DNA of 64,000 bases from Russula earlei (Eukaryota > Basidiomycota > Agaricomycetes > Russulales > Russulaceae), in contig JAGFNK010000203.1 of NCBI GenBank assembly GCA_025769875.1, positions 21,001 through 85,000 of the forward strand, given 5' to 3'. The notes under the pieces were generated by a model. It was not told where the DNA came from. It saw only the letters and a list, made by a program, of their open reading frames with translations, and searched no databases. Numbering within the stretch: position 1 is the stretch's first letter; the number at the start of each line of letters is the position of its first letter. Position numbers and translations under genes: made by a program. Positions 45,985 to 58,043 of this stretch are shown piece by piece.

Positions 45985-47395
45985 ATGTCCACCAACCTAT
46001 ACGAGACTCTCGGCATTCAAACGGACGCCACCGACGACCAAAGTATGTCCAATCCTTGCCTCTCGTCCTCTTCCCCCCCTCTCAAGCCTGCATCCGCAGT
46101 CCGAAAAGCGTACAAGAAGAGGGCGTTACAGACCCACCCAGATCGCGCTCCCCCAGAGCAGAAAACAATAGCGGAGGATGAGTTTCGAAAGGTCCCTCTA
46201 ACATCCTCTCTTAGTTGCCCGGCTCACTGAGTTCTGCTAGGTCAACAATGCTTACGAAGTGCTCCGTGATCCTGCTAAGCGCGAGGTAAGTGGCAGCAGC
46301 CTTTGTCTAGTCCTTTGATGACAGAATCCGCTGATTTCCGACTTTTGCCCACCCCTAATGATAGGCCTACGACGCCGCAGGAGTCTGGCCACCTCCGCCT
46401 CCAGGGTCTGGAGGGTCGCGTCATCGTCGTCGCCCCCACCGTTCCAACCAGGATCCCTGGGAGCAACCCGTACCCTTCCCCGAAGATCACTTCGACTTTC
46501 CCTGGTTCCACCACTCATTCACTGATCCTTTCCGTCTCTTCGAGTCCATCTTTGGCGATCTGCACCGTGCCATGTCGGACCCTTTCCTCTCGGACCCGTG
46601 GCGTAGAGACCGCCGCCATGACATGCCCCGCCAACGTGGGCGCAGCTTCTTTGATGACTTCTCCATCGGCACGGGTTTTCCCTTCGACCGTGACTTCGAC
46701 GACATGGTGAATCCTGGCGGTGGTCGCGCGCGTGTATACAGCCAGGTATCCCGCGGTACGATGACCCCTGACGGTCGCTGGGTGGGTGAGAGCAGAATGA
46801 TGTACACGGTTGATGGCGTCACCGAGTCGGTTTGGAAACGCCAGGACGCCGCCGTATGTTCTCTTCACTTTTGCATGTGTGAAACTACGGACGCTGACGC
46901 ACACTGCGCACAGGGCAATGAGTATGCTACATACACCTATCCAAATGGGCGAGAACGCCGCACGATCAACGGGCGTGAGCAATTACCCCAGCAACATGTC
47001 CCACCCCAACGAATTCGACGTTCTCAATCGCCCCCAGGCCCACCACCGGGCCCGCCACCGCCGATTCAAACTACATCGCTTCCGCCACCCCCTCCATACT
47101 CTAGTATAAGCCGCAAAAGGGACAGCCCGACGTCTGTTTCGGGTCGAAAGCGAGAGGGCGGAAGTCGCGAACATCAAAGTCCAATCGAAATCCCGCCGTC
47201 ACATTCAGGGTCCCCCCCTCCTATCAGTCATCATTACCGGCCCCCAGCCCCACCACCGCCACTACCAGCGTGTACGTCCCCTTTTAGTTTCGGTTCCACG
47301 TTGTATAGAGGCACTGACACAATATATCGATAGCCCATGACCGCAGCTACGTTCACGAGACCCCTCATTACAAGTCGAGATGGTGGAAGAAATAG
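45985..47395 (+). CDS. J-domain co-chaperone (DNAJB-like), 6 exons
   Basis: An Hsp70 co-chaperone. Exons 45985-46042, 46100-46191, 46241-46285, 46365-46853, 46914-47271 and 47334-47395 encode 367 residues. The J domain is at the N-terminus: LYETLGIQTDATDD, IRKAYKKRALQTHPDR with the catalytic HPD, and VNNAYEVLRDPAKRE. A Phe/Asp/Arg-rich middle (DFPWFHHSFTDPFRLFESIF, FDDFSIGTGFPFDRDFDD) resembles DNAJB6-type proteins. The latter part is Pro-rich and disordered and ends HYKSRWWKK. No J-protein zinc finger or membrane segment is present, so it is a type II/III co-chaperone, cytosolic or nuclear. Confidence 0.9.
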
Positions 47396-48838
47396 TTGGT
47401 CAGTCACACCCTTCAGGGTATTGGTATCCGATCGCGTCTGGTCCCTGTTTCTGTATCATATTCACCTATGAATTACTGTATGTATCCCCTTACTTTGATC
47501 GTCCAATGGACAATCCTCGTTTGTACTACCTCCTGTGGTGAAAAAGTCTTCACAGCCCTGATCACCGCTCGATTGCGCCATATCGACGCAGGCGATAGTG
47601 CACAACCCGTGGTCTGGATGTGACAACGCTGGTAAGGTTTCCCTTGCTAAATCCCCAATGGAAGGAACAAGGATATCAGGTTATCACCACATGATGCAAG
47701 AGCTTGCTTCCTGGAGCGCCATCAAGGCAGAGGGTTTTCAGATATGAAAATGAGAAAAAAACTATCTAAACCATCCAGTAGTATCTAGTCACCGGAATGA
47801 TCTCGGATTGCATCGTGCATCACACATGGGTATGGGCGGATCCCCTGGCATGCAGTGTGTACCAACCAGGTGTGTCTGTGCATCCTTGGATCATTCATAT
47901 GTGGGCAAAGTCGATGATTCGTTCGTTTGAGCTTTTTGGGACACTGTGCTCTAACACCGAGTGACTTAATACTTGACGCGCTTGACGTGCAGGCACCGCC
48001 TTCAACGTTTCTCGGGCTGGCCGTCCGGCCTTAACGGTAGGTATGCCACACAGGCAGTCAGGCAGGCACGCAGACAGACGTTGCGTCCGAGTCTTGGGAT
48101 ATCACACCCCGTTTGAGAAGCAGAAGTACATTGGGGGCAGAGGACGATCGATGGATACCCCAGCTGCCCCCCTGGCCCAATGGCGCGGGGGTGTTGGCAG
48201 CCATCGTAACAACGATGGGACACCCTTTTCTCCGGCTGGCCCTCACTCAAGATTCGTACGTATTGCAGATGGAGCAAAAGACGACCGATGACATCTGCGC
48301 CCGAGAGCGCGCACAATTTGGCGCGGGGCCCAGCCTGCGCAATTCAAGTGCGTCTTGTGAGAACTGGAAGGCCGCCCTCGTTCTCAGGCCTGTCCAGGGC
48401 CGTCCGTTCTGGCCCCGCCACAGAAATTTTTTGTTTTTTGTTTTCTTTCTGGGCACCCAGCCCAGGAGCTTGGCGCGAACGTCTTACGAGGAAATCGAAC
48501 CAACAAGTTGGTGAATCTCGTCGCCGGTTGTGATACACCATCCTAATGGGCGTCCTAGGATACGTGCATATACATGGGCAAGGTCGATCGATGCCATCTT
48601 AGCCTACAGCTGTATTTTGATCACCTGCCCAGAGCCGGAAGCGGAGCAAGCGCGTCTCATGGAGCAATGGCATCCCTTCTCAGGCGTTCCGCCAGGTCGA
48701 AGCCAGCAGCAAGATGCCAAAGCCTCGTGTCGATGATGACATGATCCTATTTCCAGGGAAGAAATGCGTTCATAGGTCCGTCACGGTGGGGGGAAAGGGA
48801 AATAAATATTTTCTACAGACCTCTTTTTCATAGTATTC
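47396..48838. other. intergenic region
   Basis: No supported gene in 1.4 kb. An imperfect 17-bp direct repeat around TTCTC[GC]GGCTGGCC occurs near 48007 and 48228. Short frames here show no family similarity. Confidence 0.5.
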
Positions 48839-49919
48839 TTACGTCGCGTGGGAAAGATTCATGACGAGGATGAGAGAGGAGATCAAAACTGCGACAGGAC
48901 CGCACGAGGTCGGTCGATGAGTAAGGAAATGGACATACCTTTGAGCACCCCGTGTAGGCTCTTCACCTCGACTACGCGTCTCACGATCGCCTCGCCATCC
49001 TGGAGGTTCTGGTCTGGCGACACCATCTCGGCGTCTAGTGGCACGTCCAGGATGACAAGTTTCATATTGGCGGTGGTCATGCCTAATGAAGAGGTGGTGG
49101 TGCGTCCGCGTCCATAGGACGAAAGAAATCAAATAAAAAACGAAAAAGGCGTCACACGTGAGAACATAAAAAGCCACGACGGGGCGTGGGGGGAATGGAG
49201 ATACGGACCTGGGTCGGTCGCCAGGACCGAGCCGGAATCGAGGACGCCCTGTGCCTCATAGCCTGTCTCTTCCCGAAGCTCGCGAATCGCGGCCTCTTCT
49301 GGCGTTTCGCCGTCATCGATCAGCCCTGCGGGAAGTTCTGACGGAGTTCCCGATTTCGGCAATAAATGAGAAGAACGTAACGAACGGAAGAAATAAGGGG
49401 ACAGAGAGAACAAAGGGAAGAGAGGGTGGAGTTATCTAGAGGCTCACCCACGACAACCTTCCCCAAGGGGGGTCGGTATTGTTCTATTATCACTGTAGAG
49501 ACGGGAAACGCGCGCGTCTTTGAACGAATGAGAGCGAGGATTGCGACCGCTGCGAGTTGATCGGTGACACTTGATTAGAAAGCGTTGAGTTGCACGCAAT
49601 CAGCGGAAAACTACTCGCCATCAATGCCGGAGTTTCCACGTGTGCGTCTTTCTGCCGCCTCCCAGATCCTCTATCGAAAAAGCTACCATGAGGAGCGAAC
49701 AAGTGATGCGAACGGGTGCTCCTTACCGCTTTCCCTTTTCGGTCTTGCCAATTGATCTTCTTCAAGCCGATCCACCTTTGCATTAAGGGCGCATCGACGA
49801 ACAAAAAAAAAAAGAAAGATGAACGGACCGGTTGATGCGGGGAGATTTACGTTACGTACTTTGCGTCTGCGGTGTTGAGGTCTTCGGTAGAAAGAACCCG
49901 GGGAGGTTGAGAGGACATG
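48839..49919 (-). CDS. YSA1: NUDIX hydrolase, ADP-ribose pyrophosphatase (YSA1-like)
   Basis: Hydrolyses ADP-ribose (and related ADP-sugars) to AMP and ribose 5-phosphate. Start MSSQPPRVLSTEDLN at 49919, then WIGLKKINWQDRKGKAVR, a VIIEQYRPPLGKVVVGEP strand (TIIEQYR is typical), and ELPAGLIDDGETPEEAAIR continuing ELREETGYEA. The last two together form the complete NUDIX box G-x5-E-x7-R-E-U-x-E-E-x-G-U. After an intron comes NMKLVILDVPLDAEMVSPDQ and a short final exon ending at 48839. Introns of about 50-100 nt divide the gene; the last acceptor is the least certain. Confidence 0.87.
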
Positions 49920-50284
49920 ATCTGTATCTCGCGAACGGGGCGCAGATAGAACGAGGATGGCCGTAGTGCAGCAGGTCGATAACGAGATAAGAGGACGACT
50001 TGCGGTGTCATATCCCGTTACCGAAATGACGTCCGAATAGAGTAAAGGCCGGTGGGGCACACCCCCGCGACGGCCATGCGACGTAATGAGTTTGTAGCGG
50101 TTCACGCTGACAGCGGACGGCCAGTGACAAAGCGAATCTCAACAAGCTACCGAGGCGACCGACCGGTCGATGAATTGCTGGAAAGTGGAGATCCGCCCGG
50201 AACCTGAACCCTTCCCAGCACATCCGCCCCGTTCTACTCTTCACCTCTCGTCGCCACTCCACCTTCTCCACCTTCTTTCATCAA
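49920..50284. promoter_or_regulatory. divergent promoter region between NUDIX and CYS4 genes
   Basis: 365 bp separate the two divergent start codons. CT-rich stretches precede the CYS4 ATG at 50285. I found no further element I could name. Confidence 0.45.
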
Positions 50285-51871
50285 ATGTCGCCACAGGTCC
50301 TCGATTCCGTCCTTGACGCCGTTGGAAATACTCCGCTTATCCGCCTCGACAGGATCGCGAAACGTGAAGGTCTCGAATGCAATCTCCGTAAGTTGCTTGA
50401 AGCTTGCACGCCTGGTCATCCAATGACTCAAGTCTCCCCAGTTGGGAAGCTAGAGTATACCTCGGCTGGCGGTTCCGTGAAAGATAGGATTGCGAAGCGG
50501 ATGATCGAGGTGGCAGAGCAGGAGGGGAAGCTCGTTCCAGGACAGAGCACCGTCATAGAAGCGACCTCGGGAAACACGGGCACGTCCCGCTCCTCAACCT
50601 TGTCACTGTTTCCCTGCTGAACGTTGCGCCAATTCACAGGAATCGGTCTGGCCATGGCATGCGCCGTAAAGGTAGAGCATGTAAGCCAACCAACGAGAAC
50701 GGATGCTGAATACTACAGATAAGGGATATTCAGTGATCATTACTATGCCTAAGAAGATGTCGCTTGTATGCGCCCTTTATTGACATGCTCCTGTTGGCTA
50801 CCGCTCATCATATCAATGCCGTAGGAAAAGGAGGCTGCTCTGCGTGCCCTAAATGCCGAGGTTATACGCACGCCAAACGAGGCTGCTTGGGATTCCCCGG
50901 AAAGTCATATAGGTTGAGGATGTTCATGTGTTCTTTCGTGTCCATGCAGCTGAATGTGCGTGTAAAAAAGGCGTGGCCCTCCGACTGCAGAAAGGGATAC
51001 CCGGCAGCGTTATACTCGATCAATATCGCAACGTATGTCCGGAGTTATTTATAAACAACCTATCCTTCACACTTCGTGTCTAGATGAATAATCCACTCGC
51101 TCATGAGCTCACTACTGCACCCGAGATCATCGAAGCCGTGACGTCAACGCCTCCAACCCTAGGCCACCCATCGTCAGGTAAGGTGGATGTCTTTGTCGCG
51201 GGGGCTGGAACGGGCGGCACGGTATCTGGCGTTGCAAAGGGAATCAAGAAAGCTCACAACCCGGACTGCATCGTTGTCGGCGTAGATCCCGTTCGTTGAA
51301 CCCACTTGCTGTTCCTAGAGCTGATCTCGGCTCACATGCGCACTCTCAGGTTGGTTCTGCTCTCGCGCTCCCTGCCTCCCTGAACGAGACGGGCAAAGGA
51401 ACGTCGTACGCCGTCGAGGGAATCGGCTATGATTTCACCCCAGAAGTGCTCACGCGAGAGCCTGATATGATCAACGCGTGGGTAAAGACGAACGATACAG
51501 ATGCTTTCGCCGCCGTGAAATCGCTCATGCGCCACGAGGGCATGCTGGTTGGAGGGAGCAGCGGCAGCGCGCTCGCGGGTGGGCTAGCATGGTTGCGCTC
51601 CGAAAGCGGACGCGAGATTGCTCAGACGCCTGGGAAGAATGTCGTCATCCTGTTGCCCGACGGGTGCGTGTGTTGAACAGCTGTTTCGCCTGTTTACCGG
51701 GTTTGGTGACATCGACGCGCTGATAGACTGAGAAACTACATCGGCAAGGACTGGTTTCTCGACATCGCCTTGCGGCAGGAGCCTTCGCCACTTGCAAAGC
51801 GCATCGCGGAGGTGCTTGGTCGATCGGTTGGTGAGGACACAGGAAAAGATACAGGTGCCGCGAAGAGTTGA
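50285..51871 (+). CDS. CYS4: cystathionine beta-synthase catalytic core (CYS4-like)
   Basis: A PLP-dependent enzyme joining serine and homocysteine to cystathionine in transsulfuration; O-acetylserine sulfhydrylase is the alternative. Start [20 protein letters not shown], then [20 protein letters not shown] with the PLP lysine, EATSGNTG (substrate loop) joined by splicing to [40 protein letters not shown] and DSPESHI join [20 protein letters not shown] across a 70-80 nt intron. The PLP phosphate loop is [11 protein letters not shown], and [13 protein letters not shown] and [14 protein letters not shown] follow. [18 protein letters not shown] and LRNYIGKDW favour cystathionine beta-synthase. 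The coding region ends at 51871, about 50 residues after the catalytic core, so the C-terminal paired CBS (Bateman) domain found in yeast CYS4 is missing. Around nine exons are implied. Confidence 0.88.
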
Positions 51872-52090
51872 ACGCTTGTTGGTTGAATCAAATGGGAATG
51901 TGAATAGTCATCGTCTTAAATTAATGTGGTAGTACGAGCGCTGCGTTCAGAGTGAAGGATGTAGGTACAATCCGAGTCGCTAACTGTGATGTCGCGTTTG
52001 CATTGTGATGAGATGAGGTATACAATTACATAAGTCCCAGGTTCGGCGACTCCCAATCGGCCCAACGACGACCACGAAGGACTCCGATTC

Positions 52091-52517
52091 ATGCATCCCT
52101 CCTTCCGCATTGCACACAGGCCACTCATATCTTTCATCGGGAAACGCCAATGGCCATCTGGTTAGTGATGTATTCCCTTTCAGCGTCAGTGCCGAGCTTA
52201 GCGTGATTCCAGTGCCTCAACCGCAACGCCCACACCCCGCCGCGCCGGCACACCTCAAGGAAGCATTCTCCAGCTTTCTAGAGACATACAAAAGCCTTTT
52301 ATCTCCGGCGTCGAATAAAGCTCCTCAGAGAAACCAGCGAGGGCTGACATTCAACGATTTCTGGGAGGCTCCGGAACCCCTTTGGCGACCGAAGATCAGG
52401 CATTTAGAAGACGCAGAGATCGATGCCGTCCTGGTAAGTTTAAACGGCCTCGAGTAGGACCTTCGCGGTATTGATCTCTGTCCTACATTATAGAGTGGTG
52501 GTGCGTCATTGAAGTGA
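52091..52517 (+). CDS. KGD4: KGD4/YMR31-like small mitochondrial protein, 3 exons
   Basis: A 104-residue protein from exons 52091-52160, 52213-52433 and 52494-52517, frame-perfect with 52- and 60-nt introns. The N-terminus MHPSFRIAHRPLISFIGKRQ and the following PQPQRPHPAAPAHLKEAF match the RPLIxFxGKR...HPAAP pattern of KGD4 (YMR31). KGD4 recruits the E3 component to the alpha-ketoglutarate dehydrogenase complex and was earlier annotated as a mitochondrial small-subunit ribosomal protein. The C-terminal half (FNDFWEAPEPLWRPKIRHLE, ending SGGASLK) is an extension relative to yeast. The basic, hydroxylated N-terminus suits mitochondrial targeting. Confidence 0.75.
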
Positions 52518-52873
52518 AAACGCGGCAACGGTCGAGATGCGGTACAGCTCACGGACGGTCGGCGGGCATCTTTGACATCATATGATCGATTTGGATCGAG
52601 CTCTTTATCGTCGAGTGATAGCCACAGTCCCCGCACTTGTCGATTGTCCATGAGGGTGTCTTTTCTTTTGGGAATGAACCTTTCTTGATCACGTGGGAGT
52701 GGAAAGGAACACGTGGGCGGTAAGAGGTGTGTGACTCACGACCGACCGACCGACGTTGCACGATCGCACAACGACAACGACAACACCGATTCTTCTCATT
52801 ACTTTTCCTTCGCACTGTTTTTCATTCTTGTTTGTATCACTAAATCAGAATCTTCCAATTGATACTTTATTGC

Positions 52874-55017
52874 ATGGCTTCTTCCGTTTTCTACAAGTTC
52901 AAATCTCAGAGAGAGGAGTCTAAGGTGTCATTCGATGGCACCGGCATCTCTGTGTTTGACCTTAAAAAAGATATCATCCTCGCCAACAACCTCGGAAGAG
53001 CCACCGATTTTGACCTCGTTGTGCTCGACGGTTCATCTGGAGAAGGTCCGTCCTATCCCGACCGCTGTGTTGACATTCTGACCGACTTCCGTGCCCCTCG
53101 CAGAGATTAAAGATGATTCGCATGTAATTCCGAGATCGTCTTCGGTTGTTGTGAAGCGAGTGCCTTCCGCCCGTCCTGGAAAGGGTAAAGCGGCTATGTA
53201 TATTGCAGCTCCAGGAACGTCAGCGACTCCCGACTCAACTTTTAACGGGCACGCAGGCAGCACCTCTTGGTCGGCCAAAGGCTCCATGTCCAGGCGATTC
53301 GACAAGGAAGCGACCTCGTCAAAACCTACCAATGTGCGTCCCCTCAAACTTTGCTTTCGCTATTTCTACTTTCTCATCGGTTATCCATCCCGACATTTAC
53401 GCAGGCACCCCTACAAAGTCTGGGGGGGAAGGAAGACGAGGCGGCCGCCATGGCCGCCATGTTTCAGGCTCAGTCCGCGAACTGGGAGGAGACTCAGGAA
53501 AAAATGTCACAGTTGGTGTCGCCTTTGGCGTTCTTCTCGTGTCAAGTAGTAATTGTTCTAATACACACTCGCCGGCCGTTCCATTCCGGGCTGTTATGTC
53601 TTTCCTTCCACCCTCCTTCAGTCAGACACGGATATATACCCAACGTGGAACGGGTTTCGGTCGCGGAGGCAAGCCGTTTGTACCTCACCATCAACAGAAC
53701 GAGCGGCCACTCCCGCCCAGCTACGTGTGCTACCGCTGCGGCCAGAAAGGTATGTATTGTACTTGCGGCCTCACTACCGAGGGTGCGTCTGACCCGGGGC
53801 TTCCGAGGTCATTGGATTCAAGATTGTCCAACGAATAGTGATCGTGAGTTCGACAATAAACCACGCATAAAACGGACAACAGGTATCCCGAGAAGCTTCC
53901 TCAAAGCCGTCGACAATCCGAGTGGCGCCCGGATAGGCCAAGGTGTTATGGTCACCCCAGAAGGTGGTTATGTAGTTGCCCAACCGGACTCGTGAATATC
54001 TTCGCTCGCCTCTCTTTCCATTTGGACTCAAACCTCCCGCAGAGCGTCATGGCAGAAACAAACGATCAAGTCCAAGGCCCTATCAGAGGCTGAAATTCGC
54101 GAGCGTCCTTCAAAGGACCCAAGCATCGTATGTGCCATCGACAAGCGAATCCTCCGCGACGCCGTCAAAACGCCCTGTTGTGGGACGGCTTACTGCGAGG
54201 ACTGCATCCAGACCCATCTTCTCGAGAAAGACTTCATCTGTCCATGTTGCGGGTCGAAGGTGGCCTCGCTGGACAAGCTAGCTATTGACAGGCTGATGCG
54301 GCGGAGGGTGGCGGACTACATCGCAAAGGAGATGGAGGCGAGCCAGAAGGAAGAAGACGGGCAGATCGCAGGCGAATCCACTCCGCCCGCCGGCTCACTC
54401 TCTCAGGTGACCGTTCTGCTACCTCCTCCCATAGCGCTCTACTCTCCAAAAAGCTGACACGAACGCGCGACGCACAGACTCTCGCGGTCGAAGACCTCCA
54501 GTCCGGTCTGTATGCGCAAGAAGACGTGCCCGCCGACCTGGCCATGTCCCAGATGATCGTGGACAACATCCCGCAGCTGCAAGCGCAGATCCAGCAGATC
54601 TCGCTCACGCTGCAGAACAACGGCGCGCTGCCCGCGCACGTGCGGCAGCAGGCCGAGATGCAGCACCATCAGCTGCAGCTGCAGCTGGCGCAGGCGCAGA
54701 CCATCGCCGCTGCGCTCGCGGCGGCGCAGTCAGGCATCGGCGCGGACCTCATGATGCCGATGGGGATGATGCCGATGATGAATCAAGGCTTTTCTGGTTC
54801 GCAGATGCAGCCGCAGCAACAACAGGCGCAACAGCAACAGGCGCAACAGCAACAAGCGCAGCAGCAACAGCCCCCCGGAAATGTGGACTCGGCGTATCAG
54901 CGTCAGCCGGTCAATCAACGTCGGAGGAACGTCAAGCGCGAGCGGCCCTCGGACTTTCTCGAGGTTGCGGGCCCAGACGCGGATAGAGACAATAAGGTCG
55001 CGCGGTATTGGGAATGA
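52874..55017 (+). CDS. MPE1: MPE1, cleavage and polyadenylation factor subunit (DWNN/RING protein)
   Basis: An essential subunit of the pre-mRNA 3'-end processing complex; the human relative is RBBP6. The DWNN ubiquitin-like domain opens the protein (SSVFYKFKSQREESKVSFD, GTGISVFDLKKDIILANNLG, DFDLVVLDGSSG). After a linker comes a CCHC knuckle split by an intron (SYVCYRCGQKG ... HWIQDCPTN) and IPRSFLKAVDNPSGARIGQG. A RING/U-box-like module follows: VCAIDKRILRDAVKTPCCG, TAYCEDCIQTHLLEKDFICP, CCGSKVASLDKL. The C-terminal part is Gln-rich, with tandem AQQQQ repeats and a basic tail NQRRRNVKRERPSDF. At least seven exons of normal size are implied; the first junction (53044) and the stop at 55015-55017 are secure. 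Confidence 0.92.
54815..54870. repeat. 15-bp tandem repeat encoding AQQQQ in MPE1
   Basis: Three to four units of CAACAGCAACAGGCG encode Ala-Gln4 repeats in the low-complexity C-terminus of MPE1. Confidence 0.75.
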
Positions 55018-55392
55018 GCACGACGGGCTGCGCTACGGGGTCATGGGGTCGGGACTTGTATGGTTCCACCAGCTGGCAAACATGCTCACTGGGCGTGGAC
55101 GGTACTTAATCATCCAATTACGATTTCCGCACCGCGCAGAATATTTTATGCGTCTTTGCTTATAGAGCTCTGCAATCACGGTTATGATGACAGTAATATT
55201 CTGACGTACACATTTGACGCAAGTTCGATCATATTACACTGACCGACGTACAAGCTATCCATTCCTTCCGGTGATCGGTTCCGAAGGTGGTTTCTTCGGA
55301 AAGCAAAACTTGTCGTCGTTCATTGAAACCTCGATTAGGTTGGGTATAGTATGTCGATGGTAGATATATATCCATGCCGGTGTGGGTTAAGA
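55018..55392. other. convergent intergenic region
   Basis: Between the MPE1 stop and the stop of copy B. No further feature seen. Confidence 0.5.
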
Positions 55393-56604
55393 TCAGGAAA
55401 TTTGCAAGATAGGCATCCACCCTGCTGTGGAGACCTGCACGACGCCGACGATAATGACGTCGTCACGAGTGATTCCTCCTACACCAACCCTCCAGCTGAG
55501 GTCACGAATGGGGACTGTGACTGCGGCGTGCTACATAGGAATGAAGACCATTAGCTCATCGGACGTTCCACGGGCTCAAAAAAGAAACCCATACTGTGAG
55601 AAATCTGTCAACGATGCGCGCGACAAGTTTCGCGAAATGTCTCAACGTGATATCATTACGAAATCGGGTCAAATCCTTCAGATAAATCTGTCGTTCCCAC
55701 AGTTCATACCCTGGCCACTGGAAATGCAGCCGCATCATGTTTTAGGAAAGAGGTGTTCAGACGAAGGAGGAGAGGGGGGTAGGGGAGATGGGAAGAGGGT
55801 GAGGGAAGTCACCGAAATGCGAATTTGGGTGAAATGGCCACCTCCCAGAGGAGCAACATTGTCTGCGCATCGCAACGTTTCCGTATCTCCGACCGTCGCA
55901 CGGGGAAGGGGTAGACCAATGAGGCCGTTATGCTGGACGAAAAAAATCGGCATGCGTAGGTTTGTGTGCTCGAGATACGGACGCCAGTCCGGCTGGTTCT
56001 GTGGGGTCAACATTTTCTGCGGGACGACGTGGGACGTGGGCGAAGGGATATAGTCCAAGAGCCAGAGGGGATGACCGTCGGCGATTGTATCAATCCGAGA
56101 GTTAGGGACGGTCGGCCTCGAGACCATCAACGCATTGTGCCACCCAGGCACATCCCCGACAACATAGACGTCTCTCGCGTTCATCTTGAAGAGAGACTCG
56201 ATGAAAAATGCCGCATCTTGCTGGCCAAACATCCGCACGAGGAAACCATCGCTGCGGACAAAAGGTAAAGATGTGTATACGATATTCTGGACGCGATCAG
56301 ACGAGGACCATGTGTGAATGGAGCTAGAATACTTGCAGAGTGCAGCATGGGATGGGAAGAAGGGGGATATCTAACTAGCGGGGGTCTCGACCCGACAGGA
56401 GGAGACGGATATTTGTCTGTGTGGGTTCTGGTTGAGAAGTTCGGGAGGGAGGGGGGTTTTGACCCCTTATAATCGGTCAGTGGTATGTTTTCAACGCGCC
56501 TAGGCATCATCTCGATAGTACAGCGCAGCGTTCTGCAACGAAAACAGCAGGCACCCATGCGGTTGGCCAAATATGACCGCCGCCGCTTTATTAGATCCTC
56601 GCAT
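55393..56604 (-). CDS. uncharacterised fungal protein family, copy B
   Basis: The second copy of the family described for 12626-13901. Exons 55813-56286, 55595-55717 and 55393-55530 correspond one to one with copy A and keep phase. Shared blocks: FGQQDAAFFIESLFKMNARD, WHNALMVSRPTVPNSRIDT, GHPLWLLDYIPSPTSHVVPQ, MPIFFVQHNGLIGLPLPRA, WPGYELWERQIYLKDLTRFR, FAKLVARIVDRFLT, WRVGVGGITRDDVIIVG and GWMPILQIS, the last followed directly by the stop. The expected first exon (ATG at 56604, ending YYRDD near 56506) reads into TAG, because the bases that form the GT donor in copy A are missing; only a weak GC donor would rescue it. Copy B may therefore start from an internal codon or be a decaying paralogue. 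The function is unknown. Confidence 0.6.
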
Positions 56605-58043
56605 CCCATCTGCCTGTGGTACCACTATTGTGGTACAAGTCAGGCATGCCCGGTCAACTTGGTTCGCCATGCCGTTGGCGAGCCAGCACTTTAGGGGAAA
56701 TCGCTACTAACTTGGGACCTTAGGATGAGACGGACTTCCATGCATGGAACTCTGCCCTCTGATGGGCGACAGCGGAGGGTCATGCTGTAACTGTAAGCCT
56801 GATACAGCATGTTTAATTACACGAAATACGGGCACGCACTGTCGAATCAGAACGAGGGCCCGTCACAGGAAGACGCAAATGTCATGCGTTTTATATCCTT
56901 CCTGTGGTCCATGGGAGTTCCAGCGTTACGATACTCCAGGCGAATAGCCATATGATGTTACGATGAAAGCCTGAGGTCATAAATGTTGAAAGCTAGCTGA
57001 AGAAGTAAAAAACATCGGCCGCGGCAGTTGCCAGTGTTGCATCGTCACTTCACACGACGGACAGGAATGGATAAGTCCAGTCCACTAAAACTCAACTCAG
57101 TGGTCAATAAAGGTGAAATATATTGACCACTGAATTGACTCAGCTCAGATTACAAATTATTTTAAAACAATTGATTGATTTGTTGCCCTCTCCTCATGCA
57201 TCGCATTATTGTAAATATGTCAACCCAAACAATTAGAACTTAGTCAAATGCTTAAGAGAGGGCAGCTCAGTGCCCAAGTTATGTAACCTAAGATGCAACA
57301 TGAGTCGCCCCGAATCACCAGGGGGATCATATACACTTAATTTGCCCAATCAATTTAGCCTTAGCAGACTCGGATAAACTTAACACAATGGCGTATGTTA
57401 ATACATGGATTTATATTGAATAAATCGAGACATAAAGTGCATCCACAAATATGACACCAAATTTTAAATAGGAACGGTCTACTCATTACATGGCGATAAT
57501 CAGCCGATGGGGATCAATTGCACCCGATGGGGATCAATCGCCTCGATGACAGAGACTGACCACACAGATTAAACTCAATGCGAAGATCTGGGCTTTACAT
57601 TTTGTTACAATTTTACTCGAGCCAAATAATATAGTTAGCATTCTTATAATTGAATCTTGTTTGTATTTTCCCACTAAGAACCAAGTCTGTGTTGAAGGCA
57701 GCGGGCGGCGGCTTGCTGAGTTCGCGAAAACACACACAAAAGAAGGGACAAAACAGGTCTCTTGTTCCAAGGTGTAACTAGAGTTTCTACATACGAGATG
57801 CGATCTATGAGAGAGGGGGATATTGGGGGATTGGGGAGACAGAAAGACGTGAGTTGGGAGTGCGATACATGGATGTGGAACAAGACGAGCCAGAGCGATG
57901 AGCTGCGATGAAAGAGGGTCGAGAGCTGGCTGGGCAGCGGAGGTGGAACCGGTACGCGATGAAAGAGAGTTGAGAGCAATGACGCAGGGCTGGAATGGGA
58001 TGCCGCCTTACAGCGGGACACTGTGTGATGATGTACTAAAGAA
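56605..58043. other. AT-rich intergenic region with a stem-loop
   Basis: No gene is supported. 57080-57680 is markedly AT-rich compared with surrounding DNA and contains a perfect 12-bp stem-loop (57098-57132). 57780-58040 partly resembles sequence inside the Copia leader (31960-32010), so a dispersed repeat is likely. Confidence 0.45.
57098..57132. repeat. perfect 12-bp stem with 11-nt loop
   Basis: CAGTGGTCAATA at 57098-57109 and its exact reverse complement at 57121-57132. It lies in an AT-rich island between copy B and the FunK1 remnant; it could be a transposon end pair or a structural element. Confidence 0.55.

Noticed and set aside
48002..48316. Frame with repeated GQPEKR motif
   Set aside because: Caused by a short imperfect direct repeat; no homology or gene structure.
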